Part shown: piece by piece, positions 1 through 9,979 of the stretch | Layout: each line of letters opens with the position of its first letter | How positions within the stretch are numbered: the stretch's first letter is position 1 | Assembly: GCA_947475175.1 (NCBI GenBank) | Contig: CANJLN010000008.1 | Location: 1-39,266, forward strand | Source of the DNA: Alphaproteobacteria bacterium | GTDB taxonomy: Bacteria; Pseudomonadota; Alphaproteobacteria; Paracaedibacterales; CAIULA01 | Length of the DNA: 39,266 bases | Direction: 5' to 3' | The notes under the pieces: generated by a model | What the model was told of the DNA's origin: nothing | Databases searched by the model: none | Seen by the model: only the letters and a program-made list of their open reading frames with translations | Translations under genes and position numbers: made by a program

Positions 1-144
1 TATTTGAAAAACAAATTTATGCTGGAGCATACAAGACATCGATCACCTTGGAATGCTATCGTCCATATCCTATCAACACTTATTGCCTACTCTCTTAAAT
101 CTCATAAACCCAAAATAAAATTTAACTTTCTAATCCCGAACTAG
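1..144 (+). pseudogene. IS982-type transposase, C-terminal end (cut by window edge)
   Basis: Reading frame 1 is open from the first base to a TAG at 142-144 and encodes 47 residues. The segment around LEHTRHRSPWNAIVHILS followed by LIAYSL and a basic KPKIK tail resembles the C-terminus of IS982-family transposases as I remember them. The start lies outside the window, so I cannot tell whether the element is intact. The bases just after the stop give, read inward from 147, ACCCTAGTTCGGG, which fits an IS982-type terminal repeat beginning ACCC. I infer that the right end of the element is at about 147. Confidence 0.65.
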
Positions 145-286
145 GGTTGATAGTAATTTGAGGCAACACTGGAGTGATATGTGGTTTGCCATTGTGAAAA
201 AATAGAATAACCAAAACAAAGGCCAAGGCTGCTATGACAGCGCCTATGACGAATCGTTTATTAGAAAATGGTAGAGTGTAGTTCAT
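122..286 (-). CDS. Tiny single-pass membrane ORF running into the IS end
   Basis: This is a 54-residue ORF starting MNYTLPFSNKRF, with one strong hydrophobic segment at about residues 12-30 (VIGAVIAALAFVLVILFF). Its last codons lie inside the inferred IS right end, so the natural C-terminus was probably replaced by IS sequence. There is no clear Shine-Dalgarno site, and the ATG sits in the loop/stem edge of a perfect 10-bp hairpin (271-295). The ORF could therefore be a fortuitous reading through a terminator. I recognise no family. The membrane segment is the only support. Confidence 0.38.
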   Translation of the reverse strand: MNYTLPFSNKRFVIGAVIAALAFVLVILFFHNGKPHITPVLPQITINPSSGLES

Positions 287-295
287 ACACTCTAC
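271..295. terminator. Perfect hairpin downstream of the 342-794 gene
   Basis: GTAGAGTGTA and its exact complement TACACTCTAC pair around a 5-base loop. On the minus strand the stem is followed by CATTTTC, a weak T-tract, which fits termination of the gene ending at 342. It also overlaps the ATG of the tiny ORF at 122-286. Confidence 0.5.
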
Positions 296-341
296 TTTAA
301 AGGATGAAAGTTAAGGGGAGGTTAAAAAGGGTTCGGTTCTT

Positions 342-794
342 TTAGCTGCGTTTAAGCGTAGGTAGAATCCCATCAGCTCTGGCCCATTGTTCTGCAGACA
401 ATTTTGCATCTTGAACGCTGGGAAAATAATGTTCGGTCACGTTATAGCCACTTCGGTATTTTAGTTCTGTGCCAATAATTGTAGCATACTCGTGATGTTT
501 TAATTGCAATACCCAGTTACCAGCATCGCTAACGTACCACGGTGCAGAAGGTGCTATTTGTGGAGCACAAAAACTGCTTACTCTAGATATGTTTCCTACT
601 GACAAGTCAGAAAGTGGGCTTCTTCCTCCTCTTGCTAGATCAGAAATAGGACTTGTTCCACCTGAGCTACGAGCTGTTGAAGCAACAAAGAAAGGATATT
701 CATCCAATGTTGTTTGACGCAAGTCCGTCGCATTTGAAGGTGTAATTATAGATAAGAATAGAAACGAAGAAATATAAACAATAAAATTTGACAT
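342..794 (-). CDS. Exported orphan protein
   Basis: This 150-residue protein has a clear signal peptide (MSNFIVYISSFLFLSIITPSNA) that probably ends near residue 22, so I infer a periplasmic or secreted location. The mature part begins with a Ser/Gly-rich stretch containing a short imperfect repeat (SPISDLARGG then SPLSDLSVG). A compact C-terminal part follows with several aromatic residues (PWYVSDAGNWVLQLKHHEYA) and one Cys. An AGG lies about 10 bases before the ATG. I do not recognise a family and assign no function. The gene stands alone, with a terminator-like hairpin after it and AT-rich sequence before it. Confidence 0.7.
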   Translation of the reverse strand: MSNFIVYISSFLFLSIITPSNATDLRQTTLDEYPFFVASTARSSGGTSPISDLARGGRSPLSDLSVGNISRVSSFCAPQIAPSAPWYVSDAGNWVLQLKHHEYATIIGTELKYRSGYNVTEHYFPSVQDAKLSAEQWARADGILPTLKRS

Positions 795-972
795 AATTTT
801 AACCTGATTATTAGTTGTTAACTGAAGATTTGCAATGTATCCACAGTAAATAACAATAAAGGTTATAAAATCAAATATTTTTATTTGATTAAAATTTTGA
901 GAATATTTTCCTGTTTATCAAATAAAATTTTCCTTTTATTTGACATATGTTTGCTGAATTTAAGAATAGAAA

Positions 973-1056
973 CGCGCAATTGCGGGAATTTTCATCCTCG
1001 AGAGAGACTCGAAGGGTCAGGCAGGAATCCAGAAAATAAAAACTGAATTCCCGTCA
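973..1056. repeat. Composite palindromic repeat (degenerate)
   Basis: A left hairpin arm with a TCATCCTCGAG start and AATCCAG end, a spacer AAAATAAAAA, then CTGAATTCCCG and CGTCAG. This is a worn copy of the intergenic repeat family seen throughout the window. It lies just downstream of the outer-membrane gene. Confidence 0.6.
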
Positions 1057-1066
1057 GAGTTGTTAA

Positions 1067-1825
1067 CTATATTTTGAACGTAACTTTAACTTTGAAATCA
1101 TACGTATCTGTATGCATTGTATATTTTTCCATATTAGGATGCACGAAAGAATCTGGGCCATACTTAACGTAATTGGCTTCTAAACCGCAAGAAATTTTCT
1201 TTTGTACTGGGATATCAAAACCAAATCCCAACAATGCGCCCGTTTTGTATTTGGATGATTTCACAATAGAGATTCCTACTTGGCTCAACATATATTGAGA
1301 TTCCACATTCCTACGAGTAAATGCTAGACCTGCTTTTGCATACACAAGTGCTTCACCCGCCAACATACCTGCTCGAACAGCTGCGGTATAGCTATCTCTA
1401 ATCGAATAACGAAAACGCTTACCATAGTTGATATAGTCTCTTGATGTTCCATTAACAAAGTTATAAGCGCCTGTAACTTCGCCACCTAAATAAAATTTAT
1501 TAGGGTAAACGCGACCAAGAATGGCATGCAGACCCGCATAACCGCCATTAGCAGTCGTTGTATATTTACCTCCATAACCGGAAAGCCCTCCAGGAACATG
1601 GTTGACCCATGTCGTATCAGCAGCAATATGAATAAAACCTCCATTGATACCCAAAGACAAACCTGAGAACTGTGCTGCAACATCTGTTGCTGTGACTGAG
1701 GTATGCATTTCTGGGGCGGGAGCTGCTGGAGCAGCAGTTGGAGCCGCAATATTCGTTGCGCTATAGCCAGCTGTTGTAAAAACGGCAAAAGCGGTTGATA
1801 AAAGAAGGATTTTTGATACTCTCAT
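1067..1825 (-). CDS. Outer-membrane beta-barrel protein (Omp25/opacity-like)
   Basis: This predicted outer-membrane protein has about 252 residues. I chose the ATG at 1825 because AAGGA lies 7 bases upstream and the product then begins with a classical signal peptide (MRVSKILLLSTAFAVFTTAGYSA). The frame extends six codons further to 1843. After an Ala/Pro-rich linker the mature part shows alternating amphipathic strands with Gly and aromatic residues, for example FSGLSLGINGGFIHIAAD, GGYAGLHAILGRVY and FYLGGEVTGAYNF. It ends in strand-like DFKVKVTFKI, as small 8-stranded porin-like surface antigens of alphaproteobacteria do. The ligand is unknown. It is a monocistronic gene, with AT-rich sequence upstream at 1826-1991. 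Confidence 0.75.
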   Translation of the reverse strand: MRVSKILLLSTAFAVFTTAGYSATNIAAPTAAPAAPAPEMHTSVTATDVAAQFSGLSLGINGGFIHIAADTTWVNHVPGGLSGYGGKYTTTANGGYAGLHAILGRVYPNKFYLGGEVTGAYNFVNGTSRDYINYGKRFRYSIRDSYTAAVRAGMLAGEALVYAKAGLAFTRRNVESQYMLSQVGISIVKSSKYKTGALLGFGFDIPVQKKISCGLEANYVKYGPDSFVHPNMEKYTMHTDTYDFKVKVTFKI

Positions 1826-1991
1826 AGTTTTTTCCTTATACATAAAATATGTTTAGGCACATGCACCTTATTCTAAAATTTTACTTAAATTTTGTCAGTT
1901 TACGCAATAGCTATGATAAAGAAAAATGCGCTGATTCACTTTTTGTCACAAAAAAAACACAGTTTTAGTTTGAGGCACGTTGAAGGGAGAC

Positions 1992-4271
1992 TTACTTTCG
2001 TCTTTCCTGAGCATCAACAACAGCAAAGGTTGCCATATTGATAATGCCTCTGACTGTTTCAGAAGAGGTCAAAATATGAGCAGCTCCCTGAATCCCCATC
2101 AAAATTGGACCAATCGTTTGGCAATTGCCCAAAGTTTGACTAATGTTATAAGCAATGTTGGCTGATTCAATGTTGGGCATGATCAAAAGATTAGCAGCGC
2201 CCTTTAAACGTGAATTTGGGAATATTCTCTCCCGAATTTCTGGACAAAGGGCTGCATCGGCATGCATTTCTCCTTCAACTTCCAAATCTGGCGCAGCTTC
2301 TTGAAGAAGCGTAAAAACTTGGCTCATCTTTTTGGCGGATTCTGTTCTGGATGTGCCAAAATTAGAATGTGAGAGCAAGGCAACTTTGGGAACAATGCCA
2401 AATCTTTTTACCTGATGCGCAGATAAAAGTGTCATTTCTACCAGTTGTTCTGCAGTTGGATCAACGTTGACATAAGGATCGCAAATAAACAAAGGCTTGT
2501 TATCGACGATAAGCGCGCAGAGAGCGGCGCATTGACTAAAGTTTGGGTCTGTTCCCAAAATTTGCTTTAAACGAAGAAAATGATCTACGTATTTGCCAAT
2601 CGCACCACAAATGACAGCATCAGCATCTCCTAAATGGGCCATAAGGCCAGCAATGATTGTTGTATTTGTTCTGACAAGTATTTTGGCCATATCTGGAGAA
2701 ACACCCTTGCGCTCTGTTAAGCGATGATACGTTGTCCAATAAGTATGATAGCGGGCATCATGATTGGGGTCGACAACTTCAAAGTCAGTTCCTTGTGTTA
2801 GTCTGAGACCCAAAGAAGCAATGCGACGCGCGATAACCTCGGGTCTGCCAACCAAAATGGGGGTGCCTATGTTTTCGTCAACCAATGTTTGAACAGCCTG
2901 AAGAACTCTTTCTTCTTCACCTTCAGCAAAAGCAATTCGAATTGGCTTTGCAAGTTGTTTTCTAGCTCGCGCAAAGACGGGGCTCATCACCGCATCTGAT
3001 TCATAAATAAAAGCATTTAGTTGTTCACGATAAGCAACCATATCCTGTATCGGACGTGTAGCAACTCCCGTTGCCATCGCTGCCTCTGCAACCACATACG
3101 ACACTTCTACAAACAGACGCGGATCGAAAGGTTTCGGGATAATAAAATCAGGACCGAAGCGATGAACTTCACCGCCGTATGCATTTGACACAATGTCAGA
3201 ACTTTCAGCGCGTGCTAGTTTCGCAATAGCTTTAACACAAGCAATCTTCATAGCCTGATTAATAGTTGTTGCACCAACGTCCAAAGCACCTCTGAAAATA
3301 TAAGGAAAACACAAAGCGTTATTGACCTGATTTGGAAAATCAGAACGACCTGTTGCAATGATAGCGTCATCTCTGACTTGGTTAACAACCGTTGGGAGAA
3401 TTTCAGGTTCAGGATTTGCTAAAGCCAAAATCAGAGGTTTCGGCGCCATTTTCCGAGCCATCTCAGCTGTCATAACACCAGCAACCGATACGCCTAAGAA
3501 AATATCAGCACCCTCTATCGCATCTCCTAGAGTTCTATGAGGCGTTTCTTTCGCGTATAGTTTCTTGCTGTCATCCATGTGCTCAATACGGCCTTGATAC
3601 AAAACACCTTTCGTATCACAAACAATAATGTTCTTTAAAGATAAGCCCATCTCGACAAGCAAATCTAAACAAGCCAAAGCCGCAGCACCAGCACCGGAAA
3701 CAACCAATCGAGCGTCACTTAATTTTTTTCCAACAAGCTCTAACCCATTTACGATGGCCGCACTAACGATAATAGCTGTTCCATGTTGATCATCATGAAA
3801 CACAGGAATTTTAAGGCGTTCTTTTAATTTCTTTTCAATGTAAAAGCACTCTGGTGCTTTGATATCTTCTAAATTGATGCCGCCAAAAGTTGGCTCAAGC
3901 GATGCAATAATATCAACTAATTTATCGGGATCCGTTTCGTTGATTTCTATGTCAAAAGCATCAATGCCTGCAAATTTCTTAAATAAAACTGCCTTGCCTT
4001 CCATAACAGGTTTGGCAGCCAGCGGGCCTATGTTTCCAAGACCCAAAACAGCTGTTCCGTTCGTAATAACGGCAATTAGGTTGGCTCTGGCTGTAAGCTC
4101 AGCTGCTTGACTTGGATCTTCTGCAATAACCCGACATGGTTCCGCAACGCCTGGCGAATAAGCCAGGGCTAAATCGTGACGTTCAGCCAGAGGTTTGGTT
4201 GGGATAATTGCGAGCTTGCCGTAAGGCTTTTTGCGATGATAGGCAAGAGATTGACTATAGATATCAGACAT
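1992..4271 (-). CDS. maeB: NADP-type malic enzyme with phosphotransacetylase-like domain
   Basis: Malic enzyme decarboxylates malate to pyruvate and reduces NAD(P), linking the TCA cycle to pyruvate and acetyl-CoA. The length of 759 residues is typical of the long bacterial MaeB type. The N-terminal malic domain shows [10 protein letters not shown], the [12 protein letters not shown] segment, [10 protein letters not shown] and the nucleotide-binding [15 protein letters not shown]. From about residue 430 a phosphotransacetylase-like domain follows ([13 protein letters not shown], ending [19 protein letters not shown]), which in this family is regulatory rather than a working Pta. AAGG lies before the ATG. 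The gene is complete. In an intracellular bacterium, imported dicarboxylates are plausible substrates (inference). Confidence 0.95.
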   Translation of the reverse strand: MSDIYSQSLAYHRKKPYGKLAIIPTKPLAERHDLALAYSPGVAEPCRVIAEDPSQAAELTARANLIAVITNGTAVLGLGNIGPLAAKPVMEGKAVLFKKFAGIDAFDIEINETDPDKLVDIIASLEPTFGGINLEDIKAPECFYIEKKLKERLKIPVFHDDQHGTAIIVSAAIVNGLELVGKKLSDARLVVSGAGAAALACLDLLVEMGLSLKNIIVCDTKGVLYQGRIEHMDDSKKLYAKETPHRTLGDAIEGADIFLGVSVAGVMTAEMARKMAPKPLILALANPEPEILPTVVNQVRDDAIIATGRSDFPNQVNNALCFPYIFRGALDVGATTINQAMKIACVKAIAKLARAESSDIVSNAYGGEVHRFGPDFIIPKPFDPRLFVEVSYVVAEAAMATGVATRPIQDMVAYREQLNAFIYESDAVMSPVFARARKQLAKPIRIAFAEGEEERVLQAVQTLVDENIGTPILVGRPEVIARRIASLGLRLTQGTDFEVVDPNHDARYHTYWTTYHRLTERKGVSPDMAKILVRTNTTIIAGLMAHLGDADAVICGAIGKYVDHFLRLKQILGTDPNFSQCAALCALIVDNKPLFICDPYVNVDPTAEQLVEMTLLSAHQVKRFGIVPKVALLSHSNFGTSRTESAKKMSQVFTLLQEAAPDLEVEGEMHADAALCPEIRERIFPNSRLKGAANLLIMPNIESANIAYNISQTLGNCQTIGPILMGIQGAAHILTSSETVRGIINMATFAVVDAQERRK

Positions 4272-4324
4272 TTTGAACCTTATCTAGTAGGCAAAGACTA
4301 TCATTACCTACTCTTTAAGTTATT

Positions 4325-4388
4325 GTCATCCTCGGGCTTGTCCCGAGAATCTATGTTTAGATCCTCGCAACAAGTGCGAGGATGACGG
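4325..4388. repeat. Composite palindromic repeat
   Basis: GTCATCCTCGGG and its partner stem end in AATCTA, then TGTT, then TAGATCCTCGC and its stem, closing in GATGAC. This is two hairpins in mirror order around a short core. Confidence 0.7.
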
Positions 4389-4415
4389 AGGGGCGGAGGA
4401 AGCTAAAATGCATTA

Positions 4416-4441
4416 GGCATAGACGAAATCTCGCCTATGCC
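4416..4441. terminator. Hairpin downstream of the parvulin gene
   Basis: GGCATAG pairs with CTATGCC and the stem can extend inward with one G-U pair. It lies 25 bases past the stop at 4466 on the minus strand. The T-tract (TTTT) is on the plus-strand side, so the direction of action is uncertain. Confidence 0.35.
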
Positions 4442-4465
4442 TTTTACAAAACAGTTCTAAAAAAT

Positions 4466-6271
4466 TTACCCAGCAGCTTTCAGGTCAGCTTTTTTTTCTT
4501 CAGGCGTTTTTTCAACTAAGGGCTTTCCTTCTGCGTCAAACTTCTTAACTGGCATGTCTTTTCTTAGCTTCTCCAAAACTTTTGCAGCTTGTTCAGCTGA
4601 AAGAATTTTCAAAAGCTCGCCTTTTACTTCTTCAAGTTGAGGTGGCTCAACAGGGCGCTTATCTTCAACGCGAACGATGCTAAAACCAAGATCGCCTAAG
4701 CTTATTGGGTCAGGCAACATAGTTGCTTTCGCTGCTTTGAAAACGGCTTCGCCAAATTCTTTTGGAAGCTCTGATTTACGAACATACCCAAGTTCACCGT
4801 TGTTTACTTTTGTTTGCTCATCAATGGACTTTGTCTTAACGAGTTCGTCAAAACTTGCGCCACCTTTTAGGCTCTTAACCACGTCATCAGCTTCTTTTTT
4901 GGTTTTGACTAAGATATGACGAAGGCGAATTTCCATCTCACCCTTTGGAAGCATCTTAAGAAGCTCTTGATACTTTTCTTTTAACATTTCTGGTGTAATG
5001 AGTTTTGCAATCTCTTTGTCCAAAAATGCTTTTTGTAACAAGGCATCCCGTGCTTCGTCCAATTTTTTCAAAATGGTTGTGTCCTTATCGATCCCATCTT
5101 TCTTTAACGCAAGGGTAATAATTTTCATATCAACCAAACGATTCAAAAGTGGCTCGAATATTTTGTCGAAAGGAACTTCGCGCAATTGTGGAGGCAGCGT
5201 CTTTACGCTTTCTTGTAGCTGAGCAAAAGTGATTTTGTCTCCGTTTGGAAATTCAGCAACAACCATTGCTTGGTCAATTTTACTGACATCAATAGCTGGC
5301 TTGTCATCTTTTCCTTTTGACTCTTCTTCTTTCTTTTTCTCTTCAGGCGTTTTCTCAACAAGCGTTTTTCCATCGAGACCTGTTTTCTTCGCAGCATATG
5401 CTTTGTCTTTACGAAGACCTTCTATAACTTTAACCGCAAATTCAGGAGCAATGGCTTTGCTGATATCAGCTTTAACTTCTTCGAATTTTGGAGGTTCAAC
5501 GGGGCGCTTATCATCAACACGAACAACGCTGAAACCAAGATTTCCAATTGCCATAGGTTCTGACACAAGTGACCCTTTGGCTGTTTTAAAGACGCTCTCA
5601 GAGAAATCTTTTGGAAGATCGCCTTTGCGGACAAACCCAAGATCGCCTTTGTTTTCTTTTGTTTGGGTGTCGATTGATTTCTCTTTGACGATATCATCAA
5701 ACTTTTTGCCACCCTTTATTTCTTTCAAAACATCATCTGCTTCTTTTTTAGTTTTTAGCAAAATATGGCTTAAACGAACTTCCATCTCACCTTTCGGAAG
5801 CATCTTGAGCAATTCTTGATATTTTTCTTGGAGAATTGGGTCGGTAATGAGCTTGGCAATTTCTTTATCCAAATAAGCTTTTTGCATAAGAGCTTCTTGA
5901 GCATCTGCGATGCGCTTTTTCATTTCTGGAGTATCTATGTCCCCAGATTTAACAGCTGCATCCAAAACCAACTTCATATCGATCAAACGGTTCAAAAGAG
6001 CAGCATAAATCTTATCTAAAGGAAGATCTTTAAGTTGAGGAGGAAGCTTTGTTTTCGTCTCAAGAACTTGTGCTAATGTGATTTTGTCGCCGTTAGAAAA
6101 CTCTGCAACGACTTTTGTTCCATCTAAAATATCGGTTTTAATAGCTGTTGAATCTTTTGAAACAGCTGGAACAGAAGCTTCTGGAGTGATTACAGATTGA
6201 CCAGCGTATGCTTGCCAACTCGCGCTCAATGCTAGCAACATAGCGACATGGGCCGTAAATTTGCGTGTCAT
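4466..6271 (-). CDS. Exported parvulin-type foldase, tandem duplicated
   Basis: This periplasmic peptidyl-prolyl cis-trans isomerase/chaperone of the PpiC/SurA/PrsA class has 601 residues. A signal peptide (MTRKFTAHVAMLLALSASWQAYA) is preceded by AAGGA 8 bases before the ATG. The mature protein is two near-copies of one unit. Each unit has a VVAEF.NGDKIT start, a helical chaperone part (LLNRL.DMK, then KYQELLKMLPKGEMEVRL), a parvulin domain (HILLKTKKEADDV, GDLGFVRKGDLP, NLGFSVVRVDDKRPVEPP) and a closing LVEKTPEEKK. Unit 1 covers roughly residues 50-315 and unit 2 roughly 335-600, joined by a highly charged Lys/Glu linker. Alphaproteobacterial relatives I know normally carry one unit. It is divergent from secA. 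Its likely role is folding or delivery of outer-membrane and exported proteins. Confidence 0.9.
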   Translation of the reverse strand: MTRKFTAHVAMLLALSASWQAYAGQSVITPEASVPAVSKDSTAIKTDILDGTKVVAEFSNGDKITLAQVLETKTKLPPQLKDLPLDKIYAALLNRLIDMKLVLDAAVKSGDIDTPEMKKRIADAQEALMQKAYLDKEIAKLITDPILQEKYQELLKMLPKGEMEVRLSHILLKTKKEADDVLKEIKGGKKFDDIVKEKSIDTQTKENKGDLGFVRKGDLPKDFSESVFKTAKGSLVSEPMAIGNLGFSVVRVDDKRPVEPPKFEEVKADISKAIAPEFAVKVIEGLRKDKAYAAKKTGLDGKTLVEKTPEEKKKEEESKGKDDKPAIDVSKIDQAMVVAEFPNGDKITFAQLQESVKTLPPQLREVPFDKIFEPLLNRLVDMKIITLALKKDGIDKDTTILKKLDEARDALLQKAFLDKEIAKLITPEMLKEKYQELLKMLPKGEMEIRLRHILVKTKKEADDVVKSLKGGASFDELVKTKSIDEQTKVNNGELGYVRKSELPKEFGEAVFKAAKATMLPDPISLGDLGFSIVRVEDKRPVEPPQLEEVKGELLKILSAEQAAKVLEKLRKDMPVKKFDAEGKPLVEKTPEEKKADLKAAG

Positions 6272-6479
6272 TAATAAATCCTTAAACTAAAAATTGATAA
6301 TGTTTGAGTACGACAAAATACAGAATTTATCAAGCACCCTTTCATTGTTTATCCAGTCACCTTAGCCTAAAACTGAGGAAACATATAGAATTTTTCTGGA
6401 TTTTTCGTTACTCTGTACCTTATATGTGGAACAAATATAAAATTTCTACTTTAAAAATTATTTCTTTGGGGATTCGTAC
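6272..6479. other. Divergent intergenic region between parvulin gene and secA
   Basis: An AT-rich 208-bp stretch must contain the promoters of both divergent genes. I could not pick a convincing -35/-10 pair by eye. GGGGATTCGTAC before the secA ATG supplies a ribosome-binding site. Confidence 0.4.
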
Positions 6480-9215
6480 ATGCTCACGTCAGCAATTAAA
6501 AGGTTATTTGGTTCAGCAAATGATCGCATCGTTAAAAAATATGACAAGCTTGCAAAACAGATTAGTGCTTTGGAGTCTAAAATCAGTTCCTTAAGCGATG
6601 CAGAGCTGCAAGGAAAAACCGAAATATTCAAAGAACGTCTTCAAAATGGAGAAACGATCGATGATATTACGATGGAGGCTTTCGCAGTTGTAAGAGAAGC
6701 TTCTAAACGTGTTTTGGGCATGCGTCCTTTTGATGTGCAGTTAATTGGTGGTTTGGTTCTTCATAATGGGTTTATCTCTGAAATGAAAACCGGTGAAGGT
6801 AAAACACTGGTTGCAACGTTGCCTGTTTATTTGAATGCCTTGACAGGCAAAGGTGTTCATGTGGTTACCGTTAACGACTATCTCGCAAGTCGTGACTCTA
6901 GTTGGATGGGGCAATTATATGAGTTTCTAGGCTTAAAGGTAGGTTGCATTGTTCATGGATTAAGTGATTCAGAGCGTCGTGAAGCTTATGCGGCCGACGT
7001 TACTTATGGGACAAATCATGAATTTGGTTTTGACTATCTGCGCGACAATATGAAATTCCGCTTAGACGAAATGGTTATGCGTCCTTTTAACTATGCGATT
7101 GTGGACGAAGTTGACAGTATTTTAATTGACGAAGCAAGAACGCCTCTCATTATCTCCGGCCCTGCAGAAGATTCTTCTGATCTTTACGCTAAGATTAATA
7201 AGTTGATTCCCCATTTAATCGCTGAAGATTATGAAAAGGATGAAAAGCAACGCTCTGTCACGTTAACAGAGTCGGGTGTTGAAAAACTTGAGAAGCTTCT
7301 TTTTGAAAAAGACATGATTAAAGGCAATGGTTTATATGATGTTCAAAACATCAGCATTGTTCACCATGTGAACTCGGCTTTGCGTGCCCATAAATTATAT
7401 TCACGTGACGTTGATTACATCGTTAAAGATGACCAAGTCATTATTATTGATGAATTTACAGGACGCATGATGGAAGGGCGTCGATATTCTGATGGTCTTC
7501 ATCAAGCTTTAGAAGCCAAAGAAGAAGTTACCATTGAAATGGAAAACCAAACTTTGGCGTCAATCACCTATCAGAACTTTTTCAGACTTTATCCAAAGAT
7601 TGCCGGTATGTCAGGATCAGCTATCACTGAAGCAACCGAATTTGAAGAAATTTACCATCTACGCACTGTTGAAATTCCACCCAATGTGCATGTTGCCCGT
7701 AAAGATCTTGAAGATGAGGTTTATCTAACAGCTCAGGAAAAATACACAGCTGTTGTTGCTCAAATTAAAGAATGCCAAGATCGTAAACAACCTGTTTTGG
7801 TTGGAACGGTCAGCATTGAAAAATCAGAGTTTATTGCCGAGCTTCTTAAAAAAGAAAGAATTCCTCATCAAGTCTTAAACGCTCGTTATCATGAACAAGA
7901 AGCTTTAATCATCGCTGATGCAGGTTGTCCAGGTGCTGTTACAATCGCAACCAACATGGCAGGACGCGGTACCGACATTAAATTGGGTGGTAACCTGGAA
8001 ATGCACATCTTGCGTGAATTGGGAGGGATGGATGCAGGTCCTGAAAAAGATAAATGCGTTGAGAAAATCAAGGCAACCATCGCAGCAGATCAAAGGCGCG
8101 TTATAGAAGCGGGTGGTTTATTTATCATCGGTACAGAACGTCATGAAAGCCGCCGTATTGATAATCAGTTGCGTGGCCGTGCTGGTCGTCAAGGAGATCC
8201 AGGCGGATCTAAGTTCTTTATCTCTTTAGAAGATGACTTGATGCGCATTTTTGGATCAGAACGCTTAGATGGAATGCTGCGTAAGCTTGGTGTTGAAGAA
8301 GGGGAAGCCATTTCTCATACCTGGATTACCAAAGCTTTAGAGCGCGCTCAGCAAAAAGTGGAAGCGCGTAACTTTGATATACGCAAACACTTGCTGCGTT
8401 ACGATGATGTGATGAACGATCAAAGAAAAATCATCTACGAACAACGCAAAGAGTTGATGCGTGAAGATGATATATCTGAAATGGTTCAAGATATCCGTGA
8501 AGAGATTGTTGACTCAACGGTTAAGACGCATATTTCAGAAGATTTGTTGCCAGAACAGTGGAATGTTCAAGGATTGCACGGCGAAGTCAGGCGTCTTTTT
8601 GCAGTTGACCTTCCCTTAGAAAGTTGGGCGCATGAAGATGGCATTAGCGAAGCAGAGATACGCTCTAGGCTTTTAAATGAGGCAAATAAAAATAATGCGG
8701 CTAAAGAGCAAAAATATGGTTCAACCATGATGCGTTTGGCTGAAAAAACATTGCTTTTAAGGCTTTTGGATCAAACCTGGAAAGACCATTTACTGGGCTT
8801 AGATCATTTGCGTCAAGGAATTAACCTTAGAGCTTACGCACAAAGCAATCCTTTGAATGAATATAAAAGAGAAGCCTTTAATCTGTTTCAATTAATGTTG
8901 CAGATGCTAAAAGGGGAATTTATAGCGGTCTTGTCTCATTTTGAGTTAGATCTTCCTGAAGGGGCAAATCTTGAAAGCGTTTTAACACCACAGATTGACT
9001 TTAGGTCAATGGAAGAACTAGAGCCGGGTTGGACTGGTGAAGCTGAAGAAGAGACTGCAAAAACAAAGACGCGTTCTTCGAGAAAGCAATTAGTTGAAGT
9101 TGATCCAAAAGATCCATCAACGTGGGGCAGAGTTTTACGCAACGCCTCTTGCCCCTGTGGGTCTGGTAAAAAGTATAAGCATTGTCATGGCGAGTTGAAT
9201 GCGGAGATGGCGTGA
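6480..9215 (+). CDS. secA: Preprotein translocase ATPase SecA
   Basis: SecA is the ATPase motor that drives unfolded preproteins through SecYEG. The 911 residues match the usual proteobacterial length. Visible features are the MKTGEGKTL Walker A at about residues 102-110, [26 protein letters not shown], the [23 protein letters not shown] region, and [20 protein letters not shown] of the preprotein-binding region. Further on are [23 protein letters not shown], and the C-terminal zinc site [15 protein letters not shown] that contacts SecB and ribosomes. GGGG lies about 9 bases before the ATG. It is divergent from an exported foldase, a fitting neighbour. A composite palindrome follows the stop. 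Confidence 0.98.
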   Translation: MLTSAIKRLFGSANDRIVKKYDKLAKQISALESKISSLSDAELQGKTEIFKERLQNGETIDDITMEAFAVVREASKRVLGMRPFDVQLIGGLVLHNGFISEMKTGEGKTLVATLPVYLNALTGKGVHVVTVNDYLASRDSSWMGQLYEFLGLKVGCIVHGLSDSERREAYAADVTYGTNHEFGFDYLRDNMKFRLDEMVMRPFNYAIVDEVDSILIDEARTPLIISGPAEDSSDLYAKINKLIPHLIAEDYEKDEKQRSVTLTESGVEKLEKLLFEKDMIKGNGLYDVQNISIVHHVNSALRAHKLYSRDVDYIVKDDQVIIIDEFTGRMMEGRRYSDGLHQALEAKEEVTIEMENQTLASITYQNFFRLYPKIAGMSGSAITEATEFEEIYHLRTVEIPPNVHVARKDLEDEVYLTAQEKYTAVVAQIKECQDRKQPVLVGTVSIEKSEFIAELLKKERIPHQVLNARYHEQEALIIADAGCPGAVTIATNMAGRGTDIKLGGNLEMHILRELGGMDAGPEKDKCVEKIKATIAADQRRVIEAGGLFIIGTERHESRRIDNQLRGRAGRQGDPGGSKFFISLEDDLMRIFGSERLDGMLRKLGVEEGEAISHTWITKALERAQQKVEARNFDIRKHLLRYDDVMNDQRKIIYEQRKELMREDDISEMVQDIREEIVDSTVKTHISEDLLPEQWNVQGLHGEVRRLFAVDLPLESWAHEDGISEAEIRSRLLNEANKNNAAKEQKYGSTMMRLAEKTLLLRLLDQTWKDHLLGLDHLRQGINLRAYAQSNPLNEYKREAFNLFQLMLQMLKGEFIAVLSHFELDLPEGANLESVLTPQIDFRSMEELEPGWTGEAEEETAKTKTRSSRKQLVEVDPKDPSTWGRVLRNASCPCGSGKKYKHCHGELNAEMA

Positions 9216-9218
9216 ACA

Positions 9219-9296
9219 CGTCATTCCCGCGAAGGCGGGAATCTAGTTGTATTTTCCTGGATCCCCGACTCGGCCTTTGGCCTCTCGGGGACGACA
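9219..9296. repeat. Composite palindromic repeat after secA
   Basis: The stem TTCCCGCgaaGGCGGGAA ends in TCTAG, the spacer is TTGTATTTTC, then CTGGAT and the stem CCCCGA...TCGGGG close in GACGAC. The first stem may also work as a terminator for secA. Confidence 0.7.
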
Positions 9297-9351
9297 TACG
9301 TAATATTCTTGCCATGTCCGTACACCTGTAAGTAAGCCAAAGGAAAAACAC

Positions 9352-9843
9352 ATGCGAATCAATTTTAAGCCAAAAAACCAAGAGGAAGTCTTTTCTATCC
9401 TGCTTTTTTATTGGGCGTATTGGTGGAGAGCTTGTTTATGGGGCACGTTAATTGTTGCTCCTGTGGCAGCTTTATATTTCGCATTGCTATACAACTCTGC
9501 ATCAATTTCACTTATGATTTTTCTCATCATAGCCATTCTACCTTTAGCTTTTTTAATTGTAATAGTTATTACTCTCTATGTTTTCAGAAAACTAGCTTGT
9601 AAAAAGTTTAAAACTTTCTCTGTAAAATGGACCATGCCAGAACCTCAGTCGCTCTTTGAACGCGGATACATTAAGAAAGTTTTGATCTATCTAGGAGTGT
9701 CAATGCTGAGCGGCATAATTGTTTCCACATTTCTTCTTCTTTCTGTTATTTTCCAAGCCTTCCTATTTTATCTCTTTGTAAAAAATGAATGGCTTCCTTT
9801 TGTAATTGAAGCAAAAGAAGAAGATGTGAATCTTGCTAACTAA
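9352..9843 (+). CDS. Small integral membrane protein, unknown function
   Basis: This 163-residue protein has about four hydrophobic segments. They are near residues 25-48 (YWWRACLWGTLIVAPVAALY), 54-85 (SLMIFLIIAILPLAFLIVIV), 117-145 (VLIYLGVSMLSGIIVSTFLL) and a short tail segment. Basic loops such as RKLACKKFK suggest an inner-membrane location. AAAGGAA lies 9 bases before the ATG. I recognise no family. The next gene, an HtrA-like protease on the same strand, lies about 135 bp downstream across a palindromic repeat, so co-transcription is possible but unproven. Confidence 0.7.
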   Translation: MRINFKPKNQEEVFSILLFYWAYWWRACLWGTLIVAPVAALYFALLYNSASISLMIFLIIAILPLAFLIVIVITLYVFRKLACKKFKTFSVKWTMPEPQSLFERGYIKKVLIYLGVSMLSGIIVSTFLLLSVIFQAFLFYLFVKNEWLPFVIEAKEEDVNLAN

Positions 9844-9888
9844 ATCTTAACGTTTTTTCATTATGATCACAGTCAGGGTTCCACATTT

Positions 9889-9950
9889 GTCATCCTCGGA
9901 CTTGCCTGCCCGCGCGAAGCCGTGGCGAAGGAGGGTTCTGAGGATCTAGA
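9889..9950. repeat. Palindromic repeat (variant)
   Basis: GTCATCCTCGGACTTGCC opens the element and TTCTGAGGATCTAG closes it. A second stem-like segment (CGCGCGAAGCCGTGGCG) is inserted between the arms. Confidence 0.55.
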
Positions 9951-9979
9951 AATTTATTAAACCAAAGGAAATCAAAGAT

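Noticed and set aside
939-968. TTGACA promoter-like box on the plus strand
   Set aside because: It has only a weak -10 match and leads into a convergent gene with no plus-strand product.
9001-9381. Minus-strand frame across the secA end and following palindrome
   Set aside because: It is antisense to secA and partly translates the palindromic repeat (SRLRGNDVF-like text), a known artefact.
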